Shown: one piece after another, positions 6,889-14,943 of the stretch | How positions within the stretch are numbered: position 1 is the first letter of the stretch | Layout: the number at the start of each line of letters is the position of its first letter | From: Bacteroidota bacterium | Lineage (GTDB): Bacteria; Bacteroidota; Ignavibacteria; Kryptoniales; JAKASW01 | Direction: 5' to 3' | DNA: 17,836 bases | Assembly: GCA_021789755.1 (NCBI GenBank) | Contig: JAJYJD010000040.1 | Span: 1-17,836 of the forward strand | The notes under the pieces: model-generated | What the model was told of the DNA's origin: nothing | What the model saw: only the letters and a program-made list of their open reading frames with translations | The model's database searches: none | Position numbers and translations under genes: made by a program

Positions 6889-7464
6889 TCAGTATCGGTA
6901 TTTGTCTTGGGGGAGGTCTTCGTGTATTTTTGAAGTCCGTTCAGACAGAATGCTGTCTGCATCGTTCAATATACTTGCCTGGACCACCTCGATAGACTCC
7001 GCCAGCTCGGCCGTCAGCCGCGTCGTGTAAGAGAATCCCTTTCCTACTATTCCGTAAATCAAAACCTTCGAGGGGAGAAATCCGAGCGCCCGTGCAAGTT
7101 CGATCGTGGACGCGGAATCGAAAGTGTGTGTGGAGAAAGAAAGGAATTCTTTCGGAACAGGCCGTTCGCCTGCTTCCAGCCTGAAGATGGTGCCGACAGG
7201 TGCCGACGATTGAACTGCGTCGACCACGATGATGGCGTCTGTGGAGCGCAACAACTCAAGGAGATAAGTCTGGTCGCCTGCCAGCTCAACCGTTCTTGCA
7301 CCTGCCGGAACACTTTTCACGAGCCGCCTCAAGACCAGCAAGCCGACCGCGTCGTCGCCCCGGAATTCGTTGCCGATTCCTACAATCGTAAGTGCGGTCC
7401 TCTCTACGACGGGGTGAGCTTCAGAAACCGAATCGTGCGATCTTGCCCGGCTTGCATCAACCAT
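6889..7464 (-). CDS. hydrogenase maturation protease (HybD/HycI family)
   Basis: This endopeptidase cuts the C-terminal peptide from the NiFe large subunit once nickel is in place. The family motif GIGNEFRGDDAVG is at about 29-41. The three residues that bind nickel in E. coli HybD (Glu16, Asp62, His93) have clear counterparts: Glu33 in NEFRGDD, Asp82 in VVDAVQ and His113 in STHTFDS. The length (191 aa) includes about 22 extra N-terminal residues that look unstructured; no later ATG offers a better start. It is the last gene of the hydrogenase operon, three bases after hydA, whose C-terminal extension it is expected to remove. Specific for HydA by context; no other hydrogenase maturation gene (hypA-F) is in the window. 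Confidence 0.93.
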   Translation of the reverse strand: MVDASRARSHDSVSEAHPVVERTALTIVGIGNEFRGDDAVGLLVLRRLVKSVPAGARTVELAGDQTYLLELLRSTDAIIVVDAVQSSAPVGTIFRLEAGERPVPKEFLSFSTHTFDSASTIELARALGFLPSKVLIYGIVGKGFSYTTRLTAELAESIEVVQASILNDADSILSERTSKIHEDLPQDKYRY

Positions 7465-7467
7465 GAA

Positions 7468-8805
7468 CTATGTCACCGTATCTTCAGCGATGTCGAGTTT
7501 CAGAAAATGAGTGGCGCAGGAAATGCAGGGATCATAGTTTCTGACAAGCTGCTCACACCTCAGCGTGAGGTCCTGCTTCGACATCTGGATGTTTGATGTG
7601 ACGAAATTCTTCAGATCGGTCTCAATCATACGCTGGTTCTGCGCAGTCGGCGGGACGATCTTGGCATCCTTGATGAGGCCGTCGGCCCCTATGAGGTAGC
7701 GGTGGTACAAAATCCCGCGCGGTGCCTCGGTGCACCCGAAACCGAATCCGGGCATGACCTCGTATTTGAGGGCAGGCTCATCGGGCGGCTCGTAGTTTTC
7801 GATGATCCTTATCGCCTCGTCGCACGCGTAAAGTGTCTCTATCGCCCTGACAACGATGCTCTTGAATGGATTGCGGGTGGGCGGTTTCACGTTCGCTTCT
7901 TCCGATGCCTTCCTGGCAAGAGGCGACAGCTTATCGAAGTTCAGGTTGAATCTCGCAAGAGGTCCGGTGAGGTAAGCGCCTCTTGCTTCGCCGGCGGTTT
8001 CGTGCTGCTCAGGCGGATGGGGGCTCTTCATGGTCGACTGCAGGGCGTTTGAATACGGGACGTGCCGCTCATGAAAAACCAGTTCGTACTCGCGCACGTC
8101 GATATTCAGATCCCTGTTGGAGACGATTCTTCCCTCGTTGAACGGATACTCGTCGGGATGACTCAAAGCTACGAACTCGTAGTCGTATTCGAAGTCGGGG
8201 AACGGGAGTTTTGAGGTCCATAGAACAGTCTCGTATGCCTCGTCTCTTGCGCGCTTCATGCTTTCGAGGATGCCGGCGAAATCCTTTCTGCGCGGAACCT
8301 TGTAGAATCCGCCGACTTTTACATTGATCGGATGGATTTCTCTGCCGGCCAGGATAGCGACGAGGTCGTTGCCGGTTTTTTTGAGACGGAGGCCGCGTTG
8401 CACAGCTTCCGGATGATCACCGGCCAGCTGAATCGCGTCGTCGTACCCGAGGAAATCGGGCGCATGGAGCATGTAGACATGAAGGGCGTGGCTTTCGATC
8501 CATTCGCCGCAGTAGAGAAGCCGCCTCAGCTCGCGGAGCTGGCCTTCCACCTTCAGGTGGAACGCATATTCCATTGCGTGGACCGAGCTCATCTGGTATG
8601 CGATCGGACATATGCCGCAAATCCTCGCGGTTATGTCCGGTGCCTCGGAATACTTCCGTCCGCGAAGGAACGCCTCGAAGAACCTGGGCGGCTCGAATAT
8701 CTTGAACTTCACGTCGGAGACATGCCCGTCCTTTGTCCTGACGAGGAGTGAACCCTCTCCCTCGACCCGGGCAAGGTAATCGACTTTGACGCCTTTATTG
8801 CTCAT
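7468..8805 (-). CDS. hydA: group 3b [NiFe] hydrogenase, large (alpha) subunit
   Basis: This subunit holds the NiFe(CN)2CO active site that takes up or releases H2. From the chosen ATG (8805) it has 445 residues. The N-terminal nickel ligands are in RICGIC (Cys63, Cys66) and the C-terminal ones in DPCISCATH (Cys427, Cys430). Twelve residues follow His433 (FLKLDIAEDTVT); the protease encoded next should cut there. The sequence type, with ARVEGEGSL at the start and the DPCxSCxxH ending, fits soluble group 3 enzymes, and the partner genes make it 3b. The longer frame begins at 8844, but 8805 starts MSNKGVKVDYLARVEG, has AAGAGAG upstream and overlaps the hydD stop by only 11 bases. Acting in the cytoplasm: there is no twin-arginine signal in any subunit. 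Confidence 0.95.
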   Translation of the reverse strand: MSNKGVKVDYLARVEGEGSLLVRTKDGHVSDVKFKIFEPPRFFEAFLRGRKYSEAPDITARICGICPIAYQMSSVHAMEYAFHLKVEGQLRELRRLLYCGEWIESHALHVYMLHAPDFLGYDDAIQLAGDHPEAVQRGLRLKKTGNDLVAILAGREIHPINVKVGGFYKVPRRKDFAGILESMKRARDEAYETVLWTSKLPFPDFEYDYEFVALSHPDEYPFNEGRIVSNRDLNIDVREYELVFHERHVPYSNALQSTMKSPHPPEQHETAGEARGAYLTGPLARFNLNFDKLSPLARKASEEANVKPPTRNPFKSIVVRAIETLYACDEAIRIIENYEPPDEPALKYEVMPGFGFGCTEAPRGILYHRYLIGADGLIKDAKIVPPTAQNQRMIETDLKNFVTSNIQMSKQDLTLRCEQLVRNYDPCISCATHFLKLDIAEDTVT

Positions 8806-9583
8806 GCGCTTCGCTCTCTTTTCTGAATGCGTCCGCATACGCATTGAAAGTCCGGAACGCCAGCATGATATCGAGTTTTGTCTTCCCCATTTCTTTGAAC
8901 TGAGCGGCTAGCGCGGGCGTATTGGGCGATTCCATCGGCCCGAAGCATCCATAACATCCCCTGTCGAACGACGGGCAGATGGCTCCGCATCCCGCTTGCG
9001 TCACGGGACCCAGACACGGCTCTCCCCGAGCAACCATCACGCAGTTGTTGCCTTTCAGTTTGCATTCGATACAAACGCTGTGAGTCTGGATATTCGGTCT
9101 CCTTATATTGAGGAAGGCGTTGATTACCTCGATCAGCTGGAACTTGTTTATCGGGCACCCGCGCAATTCGAAGTCGACATGGACGAATGAACCGACCGGG
9201 AGCGACCTGTCCAGCGTTGAGACGTACTCCGGTGAAGCGTAGACTATGTGGACGAAATTCTTGATATCTTTCCAGTTCCTGAGTGCCTGAATACCTCCGG
9301 CAGTCGCGCAAGCTCCGATAGTTATGAGAGCTGCGCATGATTTGCGGATTTCCCGGATATGTTCCACGTCGTGCGGGGTCGTGATACTTCCCTCGACTAT
9401 CCCGATATCGTACGGCCCCTTGAGCATACGGCGGCTCGCTTCGGGGAAGAAGGCGATATCTATCGCGCCGGCAACGTCGAGAAGTTCCTCTTCGGCGTCC
9501 AGCAGCGAGAGCTGGCAGCCGTCGCATGATGCGAACTTGAAGACCGCAACCTTGGGCTTGCCGGTTTTCCGATTTCCTGGCAT
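8795..9583 (-). CDS. hydD: group 3b [NiFe] hydrogenase, small (delta) subunit
   Basis: The small subunit passes electrons from the NiFe site through Fe-S clusters to the diaphorase part. Of 262 residues, CDGCQLSLLD (Cys20, Cys23), EGSITTPHD, GACATAGGI and RGCP give the four-cysteine proximal cluster set in the usual order. A cysteine-rich C-terminal part (about 170-222: VCIECKLKGNNC, EPCLGPVTQAGCGAICP, RGCYGCFGP) should hold two more clusters, as in F420- and NAD(P)-type group 3 enzymes. No signal peptide, so cytoplasmic. One base separates it from hydG, and it overlaps hydA. Confidence 0.95.
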   Translation of the reverse strand: MPGNRKTGKPKVAVFKFASCDGCQLSLLDAEEELLDVAGAIDIAFFPEASRRMLKGPYDIGIVEGSITTPHDVEHIREIRKSCAALITIGACATAGGIQALRNWKDIKNFVHIVYASPEYVSTLDRSLPVGSFVHVDFELRGCPINKFQLIEVINAFLNIRRPNIQTHSVCIECKLKGNNCVMVARGEPCLGPVTQAGCGAICPSFDRGCYGCFGPMESPNTPALAAQFKEMGKTKLDIMLAFRTFNAYADAFRKESEAHEQ

Positions 9584-9584
9584 T

Positions 9585-10451
9585 TTATATTTCCTTCTTG
9601 TCCAGCAGGTGGCGAACTTGCGGAAGCCTGAACACCGGGCCGTCCTTGCAGATGAACCTGGGTCCGAACTGACAATGTCCGCAAAGCCCGACGCCGCATT
9701 TCATGTTTCTTTCCATGGATATATATATTTGCTCCTGCGAAAGTCCGCGGCGCTCGAGCTCCTCGTAAGTATACTTCATCATTATTTCCGGACCGCATAC
9801 CATCGCTATTGTCGAAGGCGAATCCATTTTTATGTACGAGAACAATGCGGTGACGACACCTATGTGTCCCTTCCAGCTCGAATCGCCTCTGTCTACGGTT
9901 ATGATGACTTCTGTGTTCGGTACCTTGCTCCACTCCTCGAGTTCCACACGATAGAGGAGATCGAGCGGGCTCCGTGCGCCGTAAAGGATCACTATCCTGC
10001 CGAATTCTTTCCTCCTGCTGATGAGCGTATAGATCACCGGCCTCAGGGGAGCGAGTCCTATTCCGCCGGCGGCGATGCAGACATCCTTGCCGACAGCCTC
10101 TTCCAGGGGCCACGCGGTTCCGAACGGACCCCGCAAGCCTATCGTGTCGCCGCGTCTGAGTCTCGAGAGGGCGGATGTTACGGTCCCGACCCGGTGAATC
10201 GTGTGCGCCAGCGAATTCGATTTTGCTGGATCGGAGCTGATGGAGATCGCCGATTCGCCGAGGCCAAACGCGTAGACCATGTTGAACTGCCCGGGCCTGA
10301 AAGAGAACGGCCGGCCGTTCATCAGCGGCGGATCGATAAGCAGCGTGAAAGTATCGTCTGTCTCCCATGTGACGCGACGGATCGCCGCGAGCGCGGGAGT
10401 CATTGCGTTCACGGCTTCGATTTCGTTATCTGCGACGGGTGATTCAATCAT
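9585..10451 (-). CDS. hydG: group 3b hydrogenase gamma subunit, FAD/NAD(P) diaphorase
   Basis: This subunit exchanges electrons with NAD(P)H. The 288-aa protein is of the ferredoxin-reductase / PyrK type: FAD domain with SFRPGQF (about 50-56), NAD(P) domain with AAGGIGLAPLRP (about 127-138), and a C-terminal [2Fe-2S] site with cysteines 252, 257, 260 and 268 (C-x4-C-x2-C-x7-C). Start: the frame extends to 10532, but ATG 10451 has CGGAG nine bases upstream and places the protein 37 bases after the preceding gene, whereas the longer start would overlap its coding end and add 27 unlike residues. Whether NAD or NADP is preferred cannot be read from the sequence. Confidence 0.92.
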   Translation of the reverse strand: MIESPVADNEIEAVNAMTPALAAIRRVTWETDDTFTLLIDPPLMNGRPFSFRPGQFNMVYAFGLGESAISISSDPAKSNSLAHTIHRVGTVTSALSRLRRGDTIGLRGPFGTAWPLEEAVGKDVCIAAGGIGLAPLRPVIYTLISRRKEFGRIVILYGARSPLDLLYRVELEEWSKVPNTEVIITVDRGDSSWKGHIGVVTALFSYIKMDSPSTIAMVCGPEIMMKYTYEELERRGLSQEQIYISMERNMKCGVGLCGHCQFGPRFICKDGPVFRLPQVRHLLDKKEI

Positions 10452-10488
10452 CAAAGAATACTCCGGGCGGTTTAAGACAAAGGCGACA

Positions 10489-10977
10489 CTAGTAGTTCTC
10501 GCCCCTGTCGCCGACGGCAGAACCGTAGACATCGAGGAGCTGCAAACGGGTTGCTTCGAGGCGTCTTTCCAAGACCTCCGAGAATCTGCGCAGCATTTCG
10601 TAACCGAATCGGCAATCGGTTTCGCATTTGTTGATCAGGCATGTGGCATCGATCGCGAAGGCGTGGACCTGTTCCATTGCATATGCGTCAAAGTGCCATT
10701 TGTAGGGCGATATCAGCCAGGACCATCCGAGCACTTCGCCGGCTCCGACTGTCTGTATCCTGATCTGTCCGCGTTCTCCACCCCCGACTTCGAGCGCTAC
10801 GCGTCCGCTGCGGAGGAGGTAGAAAGTTTTTGCATCCTGACCTTCATGGAACAAATAGCTCCCCTCATTAAACACAATGTTGGAAGCGCAAGAAGTGAGC
10901 GTTTTCAGAAGCTCCTCGTTCATGTTCTTTAGAAACGGATGCTTGTTTAGAGATTCGGTTAAATCCTGGGGTTTCAT
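10489..10977 (-). CDS. cyclic-nucleotide-binding-domain protein without DNA-binding part
   Basis: The 162-aa protein is a single CRP/FNR-type effector domain: helices at 3-28 (LTESLNKHPFLKNMNEELLKTL), beta-roll (34-110; FNEGSYLFHEGQDAKTFYLLRSGRVAL) and C-terminal helix (about 121-150; YEMLRRFSEVLERRLEATRLQLL). It stops there; the winged-helix part that would bind DNA is absent. In the phosphate-binding cassette, Gly80-Glu81 are present but the usual Arg-Ser/Thr-Ala is replaced by HFDAYA (95-100), so cAMP binding is doubtful. The ATG at 10977 is chosen over the frame start at 11139 because GAAGGAAG lies upstream and it sits two bases after hydB; the longer version would be an artefact of overlap. 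Its place between hydB and hydG points to a hydrogenase accessory subunit or sensor rather than a regulator of transcription. Function inferred. Confidence 0.85.
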   Translation of the reverse strand: MKPQDLTESLNKHPFLKNMNEELLKTLTSCASNIVFNEGSYLFHEGQDAKTFYLLRSGRVALEVGGGERGQIRIQTVGAGEVLGWSWLISPYKWHFDAYAMEQVHAFAIDATCLINKCETDCRFGYEMLRRFSEVLERRLEATRLQLLDVYGSAVGDRGENY

Positions 10978-10979
10978 TG

Positions 10980-12116
10980 CTACACTTCCTTCTCTTGTTT
11001 GACACTCGTTCCCCTGATCGCTTTTACCTCGGCGGTCAAATCGATGCCGACAGGACACCACGCAATGCATCTTCCACAGCCAACGCATCCTGAGACGCCG
11101 AACTGATCGACCCAGGATGACAACTTGTGAGTCAGCCACTGACGGTATCTTGATTTAGGTGAAATACGAAAGTTTCCTCCGGACACTTTTGCGAAGTCCA
11201 TAGTGAAACAGGAATCCCATCTCCTGAACCGTTCCGCCACTTGACCGGAGAGATCGGTAGCGTCCTCGACGGTCGAGCAGAAACAGGTAGGGCAGACCAT
11301 CGTACAGTTTCCACATGTCAGGCAGCGTTTTGCCACATCCTCCCATTGAGAATGCTCAAGGTTGTCGGCCAGCAGTTCAGGCAGGCCGCGTGTGTCCATC
11401 GATTTCGTTATATGAGCTGCTGTCTCTCGGACCACATTATCGGCTGCGGCGATTTCGTCGTCGGTAGCTTTGCCCGGGCCGATCATCTCAATTATAGCAG
11501 ACCCGGCTTCTGTTCCTGCTTCCGCTATGAAGTAGTGGTCGCCTTCTTTCAGTATCTCCGTCAGCGCTATGTCAAAATCGTGTTTTGCTCCCGGGCCCGT
11601 TTTCATAGACGTGCAAAAGCAGTTGTCTCCGGCATGACTGCAGTTCACCGCGACGACGAAGATCTTCTTTCGTAACGACAGGTAGTTGTCATCGCGGTAC
11701 TCACCGAGATTGAATACCTTGTCCTGTATTGAAATGGCGCTGAGTTCACACGCGCGGACACCTATGAAAGCGTACTTAGCGGTGCCGCTTTCTGCTTCAT
11801 CGAGTTCCAGCGACTTGCCGTTCTTTTTTATTGAGAATAGTTTTCTAAAAGGAGGATAGAGAAATCTTTTCCACGATTGGGCAGGAAGGGTGTAACCGAA
11901 GTATTCCCGGTCATCACCTCTCACGAGCCTGTATATTCCGGGAGCTTGCTCGTCTGTCCATCCGACAGGCAAATCGCTTATAGATGCAATCCTGTCGTAT
12001 GTAATCGCGTCGCCGGACATGGTCGGCCCGATTGTCTCATAATCCATTTGCTGAAGCAGCGCGAGGAGCCGCTGTAAGCCGTCCGGATTCATCCTGAAGG
12101 CGCTCGTCATATTCAT
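10980..12116 (-). CDS. hydB: group 3b [NiFe] hydrogenase beta subunit, Fe-S electron-transfer protein
   Basis: HydB relays electrons in the tetrameric group 3b enzyme (HydABGD; sulfur or polysulfide reduction has been reported for some relatives). The 378-aa protein has a conserved N-terminal half with IGVRACELSAI (118-128) and NCSHAGDNCFCTSMKTGPG (158-176), then two [4Fe-4S] motifs: Cys265, 268, 271, 275 (CLTCGNCTMVCP) and Cys344, 347, 350, 354 (CVGCGRCIAWCP). First gene of the operon. Starts at ATG 12116 or 12110; binding site is weak (AAGAAG). The promoter proposed upstream would give a leader of about 75 bases. All six genes read in one direction with gaps of at most 37 bases, so one transcript is likely. 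Confidence 0.93.
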   Translation of the reverse strand: MNMTSAFRMNPDGLQRLLALLQQMDYETIGPTMSGDAITYDRIASISDLPVGWTDEQAPGIYRLVRGDDREYFGYTLPAQSWKRFLYPPFRKLFSIKKNGKSLELDEAESGTAKYAFIGVRACELSAISIQDKVFNLGEYRDDNYLSLRKKIFVVAVNCSHAGDNCFCTSMKTGPGAKHDFDIALTEILKEGDHYFIAEAGTEAGSAIIEMIGPGKATDDEIAAADNVVRETAAHITKSMDTRGLPELLADNLEHSQWEDVAKRCLTCGNCTMVCPTCFCSTVEDATDLSGQVAERFRRWDSCFTMDFAKVSGGNFRISPKSRYRQWLTHKLSSWVDQFGVSGCVGCGRCIAWCPVGIDLTAEVKAIRGTSVKQEKEV

Positions 12117-12197
12117 ATTACTTCTTGGTTATTACTCAGAGCAGTTCAACGTGTGTGCCACCGCGTCCTTCCAAAACGCTCGAAAAACAGGATGTCC

Positions 12198-12226
12198 CCT
12201 ATACATGGAGACTTATACTGGGACAA
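12198..12226 (-). promoter_or_regulatory. candidate promoter of the hydrogenase operon
   Basis: Reading the minus strand, TTGTCC (12226-12221) and TATAGG (12203-12198) are 17 bases apart, each matching 4 of 6 consensus positions. The start would be near 12191, about 75 bases ahead of hydB. A second -10 choice, TATAAG (12217-12212), overlaps the spacer. Imperfect elements suggest dependence on an activator. Confidence 0.4.
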
Positions 12227-12285
12227 AAGGGGCACAAAGTCCGAAATCACCGGTGCGGTCTTCTTCAGCGGGACGGGTAGGGTGG

Positions 12286-12302
12286 CGTTGAACTTTTCAA
12301 CG
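12286..12302. promoter_or_regulatory. perfect inverted repeat ahead of the hydrogenase operon
   Basis: CGTTGAA-CTT-TTCAACG has seven-base perfect arms. Its TTGA...TCAA core resembles an FNR/CRP-type site, but the spacing between half-sites is five bases instead of the canonical six, so a different regulator is possible. It is centred about 103 bases upstream of the proposed start and 178 bases upstream of hydB. Confidence 0.4.
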
Positions 12303-12316
12303 GCGGGATCAAGAGA

Positions 12317-12346
12317 ATCAATAATTGATGAGTAAAGAATTTTACT
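12317..12346. repeat. two adjacent inverted repeats between pat and hydB
   Basis: ATCAAT-A-ATTGAT (12317-12329) is followed after one base by AGTAAA-GAAT-TTTACT (12331-12346). Both are perfect. They lie 57-86 bases past the pat stop on the minus strand. They may be operators of the hydrogenase operon or form structures in the pat 3' tail; no T-run marks a terminator. Confidence 0.35.
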
Positions 12347-12402
12347 GAAACGTGATTGAAGACCAGCGATTTATTCCCGGACAATATTCGGATATAGTTG
12401 CG

Positions 12403-14865
12403 CTAGTGCTTGAAAAGGAGCTCAGCGTTGAAGAGGGCGGGTGACCCTTTGGTTCCTATTGTGGCGCTTGATTGCATTTCCCAGAGCCACGGCAATTCTT
12501 CGACAAGCTGGGAGATCCTGCCGAGGAGTTCAACAAAATTGTCGGACCCGGGTATGCCGGCGTGTTCCATCATGTTTCTCGCATCCCTGTCTGTCAGAGG
12601 AGTGATTCTTTGGGAGGGTTGTCGTCCCGGAAGATTGAGGGAAATGACTGGGCCGAAATGAGGGTCGGATTTTATCTTTATGAGTGCGATGCCGTCAGAG
12701 CCGGATCCTGTCGAGGCATCTATCGCATGTTTCTGTCCTTTGGATGGCGCCACCTTGATCCCAAACAGTTTCAGTATTCCGGCAGCATCTTCTTCAGTCA
12801 CCTTTACAAGCTTTTGTACGCCCGGGTCCGGCTCCGCATAGCCTTTCTGCTGTTCGAAGATCTCAGATAACCTCGTTCTCACCGTACCGAGATCTACATC
12901 CTCATACCAGAGAAGCCTTCCTTGCGCCTGGCGGCGGCTCCGGGAGTATTCGGTGACTCTTGCCAGTGCAAGCGCGGCTGATTCCGGGAAGCGATATGAC
13001 GGGAATACGGAACGACCGCGATCGTTATTTCCCGATTGGAACGTGGCAGAGCTCGCGATCTGGACGGCCTTTGAATTGCCCATCAGGCAGAGGACAACCG
13101 GTTTTCTTTCGTGCGAAGAGCGTTCAGCGAAGACGACTCCTCTCCGAATGGCTCTGCCCACCGGGTCGGGATCACATCCGCCGATGCAGGCGAATATGGC
13201 TATCAGTGAGTCCACGTTGTCATTTTCGAGAAGTGCCTTCACGGAGCGTTCGTAATCTTCGGCTGTGGCAAGAGGACCGAGGTTCACGACATTTTCTCCT
13301 GCTACGGAAAGGCCTTTAGATTCGCAGGTATCGGCGCAGATTGTGAGCGCGCCGCCGCCATTGCCCATGATGGCTACTCTGTCTCCGCGCGGCAGCGGCT
13401 GGTTAGCAAGGACCATCGCCACGTCGAACATCTCTTCGAGCGTCTCAGCCCTTATCACGCCGGCCTGCTGAAAGAGCGAATCAACTTCGATGTCGCTTTC
13501 CGTCCCTTCGCTTCTGACCTGAGCAGTCTCGCGTCCGGCCCTGCTCCTCGCACTCTTCACGCAAAGTACCGGCTTCTTTAAGGCGACTCTCCTTGCGACT
13601 CTTGCGAAGCGGCGAGGATTGCCGAAGCTTTCGAGATAGAGCAAAACTATGTCAGTAGCCGGATCTTCTTCCCAAAACTCCAGCAGATCGTTTCCCGATA
13701 CGTCGCCGCGATTCCCGCCTGAGACAAAAGTCGAAAAGCCGATGCCTCTTTCTGCCGCATAGTCAAGAATCACAACGCCCAGCGCTCCGGTGTGTGAGAA
13801 GAAACCGACTTTTCCCGCCGGCGGCATCAGTCCGGCGAGACTCGCGTTCAGACTCGTGTCGTCCTGCGTGTTTATTATTCCGAGACAGTTCGGTCCGATA
13901 AGACGCATGCTGTTGGATCTTACCGTCTCTACGAGTTCCTTTTGAAGTCGAACCCCTTCCTCTCCGTCGTCGGCGAACCCGGCGCTGAGGACGATGATAC
14001 CTTTCGACTGGATCGTCGCCGCCTCTTTGACAATCTCGATGACATTCGAAGCCGGGACTGCGATGATCACAAGTTCCGGGCGCTCGGGAAGAGCTGTTAT
14101 CGATGAGTATGCTTTCACTCCGCGGATCGAAGTGGCCTGCTTGTTCACCGGGTAAACCGGACCGGTGAAGTTCGATTCAAGTATGTGTCTGAAGACAAGA
14201 CTGCCTGCCGCATTAGTATCTCGCGATGCGCCCACTACCGCAATCGAAGTTGGCTTGAGGACTGGTGTCAGTGAGTTAGCCGATGCTATACGGTCTCTGA
14301 GGTCGGCGCGTTCACGCACTGCCGCATTTCCGGTTACGGGAAACTGGATATGGATTGTACTCCCTCCGAAAGCCTGAACGACTTCGAAGCCGGCGTCGTT
14401 GAAGACCGTCATCATCTTGTCATTGGCCGAAAGCATTTCCGCCTCGAATTCGACAAATCCGTTCGCGGCTGCAATTCCTGCCAGTCTCTCGAGAAGAAGT
14501 GTCCCGATCCCTTTGCCGTGATGCTCATCGCTTACCAGGAATGAGACTTCCGCAGCATTTCTCACCGATAGGCTGATATAGTTGCCGATGCCGATAACCT
14601 TGCCGTGCGTGTTGCCGCCGAGAATAGCCAAAAGACTTGCGCTGTCCGCCGGGTTGTTCACGCACATCGAATCGATTATCGACCTGGACACGTAGTTGAC
14701 GCCGGCCATGAAGCGGAAGTACCGGCTCTCTTCGGAGACGCTGCCCACGAGGCTCTCGACTGCCGTTGTGTCTGCCGGCGTCGCAAGCCGGAGTGTTATT
14801 CCCGAACCGTCACGAAGCAAAACGTGCTCGTGATAGCCCTGCCAATCCCGAATAATTCTGAACAT
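12403..14865 (-). CDS. Pat-like protein lysine acetyltransferase (GNAT + degenerate acyl-CoA synthetase)
   Basis: Domains in order (820-aa numbering): GNAT acetyltransferase (about 20-175) with the acetyl-CoA loop EHHGKGIGTLLL (114-125); CoA-binding Rossmann domain (about 200-335) with VVGASRD and IGPNCLG; a succinyl-CoA-ligase-like domain (about 340-650); a short ATP-grasp remnant (about 685-819). The order, GNAT first, resembles the S. lividans type of Pat rather than Salmonella Pat. The histidine phosphorylated in active NDP-forming synthetases (SHTG after the GR-x-G segment) is missing: here RSEGTESD at about 451-458. The ATP-grasp part has its later half (DPHFGPV, 734-740) but lacks the HKSD-GGV-type half. 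Thus the synthetase half looks inactive and probably senses CoA or acyl-CoA. It is divergent from acs, whose lysine such enzymes acetylate. Start: 14865 has AGGAG upstream; the frame start at 14937 has no binding site. Alternative: unrelated acylation target. Confidence 0.85.
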   Translation of the reverse strand: MFRIIRDWQGYHEHVLLRDGSGITLRLATPADTTAVESLVGSVSEESRYFRFMAGVNYVSRSIIDSMCVNNPADSASLLAILGGNTHGKVIGIGNYISLSVRNAAEVSFLVSDEHHGKGIGTLLLERLAGIAAANGFVEFEAEMLSANDKMMTVFNDAGFEVVQAFGGSTIHIQFPVTGNAAVRERADLRDRIASANSLTPVLKPTSIAVVGASRDTNAAGSLVFRHILESNFTGPVYPVNKQATSIRGVKAYSSITALPERPELVIIAVPASNVIEIVKEAATIQSKGIIVLSAGFADDGEEGVRLQKELVETVRSNSMRLIGPNCLGIINTQDDTSLNASLAGLMPPAGKVGFFSHTGALGVVILDYAAERGIGFSTFVSGGNRGDVSGNDLLEFWEEDPATDIVLLYLESFGNPRRFARVARRVALKKPVLCVKSARSRAGRETAQVRSEGTESDIEVDSLFQQAGVIRAETLEEMFDVAMVLANQPLPRGDRVAIMGNGGGALTICADTCESKGLSVAGENVVNLGPLATAEDYERSVKALLENDNVDSLIAIFACIGGCDPDPVGRAIRRGVVFAERSSHERKPVVLCLMGNSKAVQIASSATFQSGNNDRGRSVFPSYRFPESAALALARVTEYSRSRRQAQGRLLWYEDVDLGTVRTRLSEIFEQQKGYAEPDPGVQKLVKVTEEDAAGILKLFGIKVAPSKGQKHAIDASTGSGSDGIALIKIKSDPHFGPVISLNLPGRQPSQRITPLTDRDARNMMEHAGIPGSDNFVELLGRISQLVEELPWLWEMQSSATIGTKGSPALFNAELLFKH

Positions 14866-14899
14866 AACGCAGCTTTCTCCTGCGTGAAATTTAAACCCG

Positions 14900-14923
14900 A
14901 AAGGGCAGTCATGAAAGCCCTTT
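14900..14923 (-). promoter_or_regulatory. inverted repeat in the pat leader
   Basis: AAAGGGC (14900-14906) and GCCCTTT (14917-14923) are perfect 7-base arms around a 10-base loop. The site begins 34 bases upstream of the pat ATG at 14865 and ahead of its AGGAG binding site. As RNA it would form a hairpin; as DNA an operator. It would lie inside coding sequence if the longer start at 14937 were used, so its presence slightly supports the shorter start. Confidence 0.4.
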
Positions 14924-14943
14924 GCGGTCAACTTCATGAATAA

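Noticed and set aside
7126..7596. 156-codon plus-strand frame opposite the hydrogenase genes
   Set aside because: A shadow of hydA and the protease; their motifs and metal-binding residues are intact on the minus strand.
10489..11139. Longer version (216 aa) of the cNMP-domain protein
   Set aside because: The extra 54 residues are read through the end of hydB in another frame, are full of Arg, Cys and Trp, and the ATG at 10977 has a good binding site.
12286..12302. Calling this repeat a canonical FNR box
   Set aside because: The half-sites are separated by five bases, not six, so the match is only partial.
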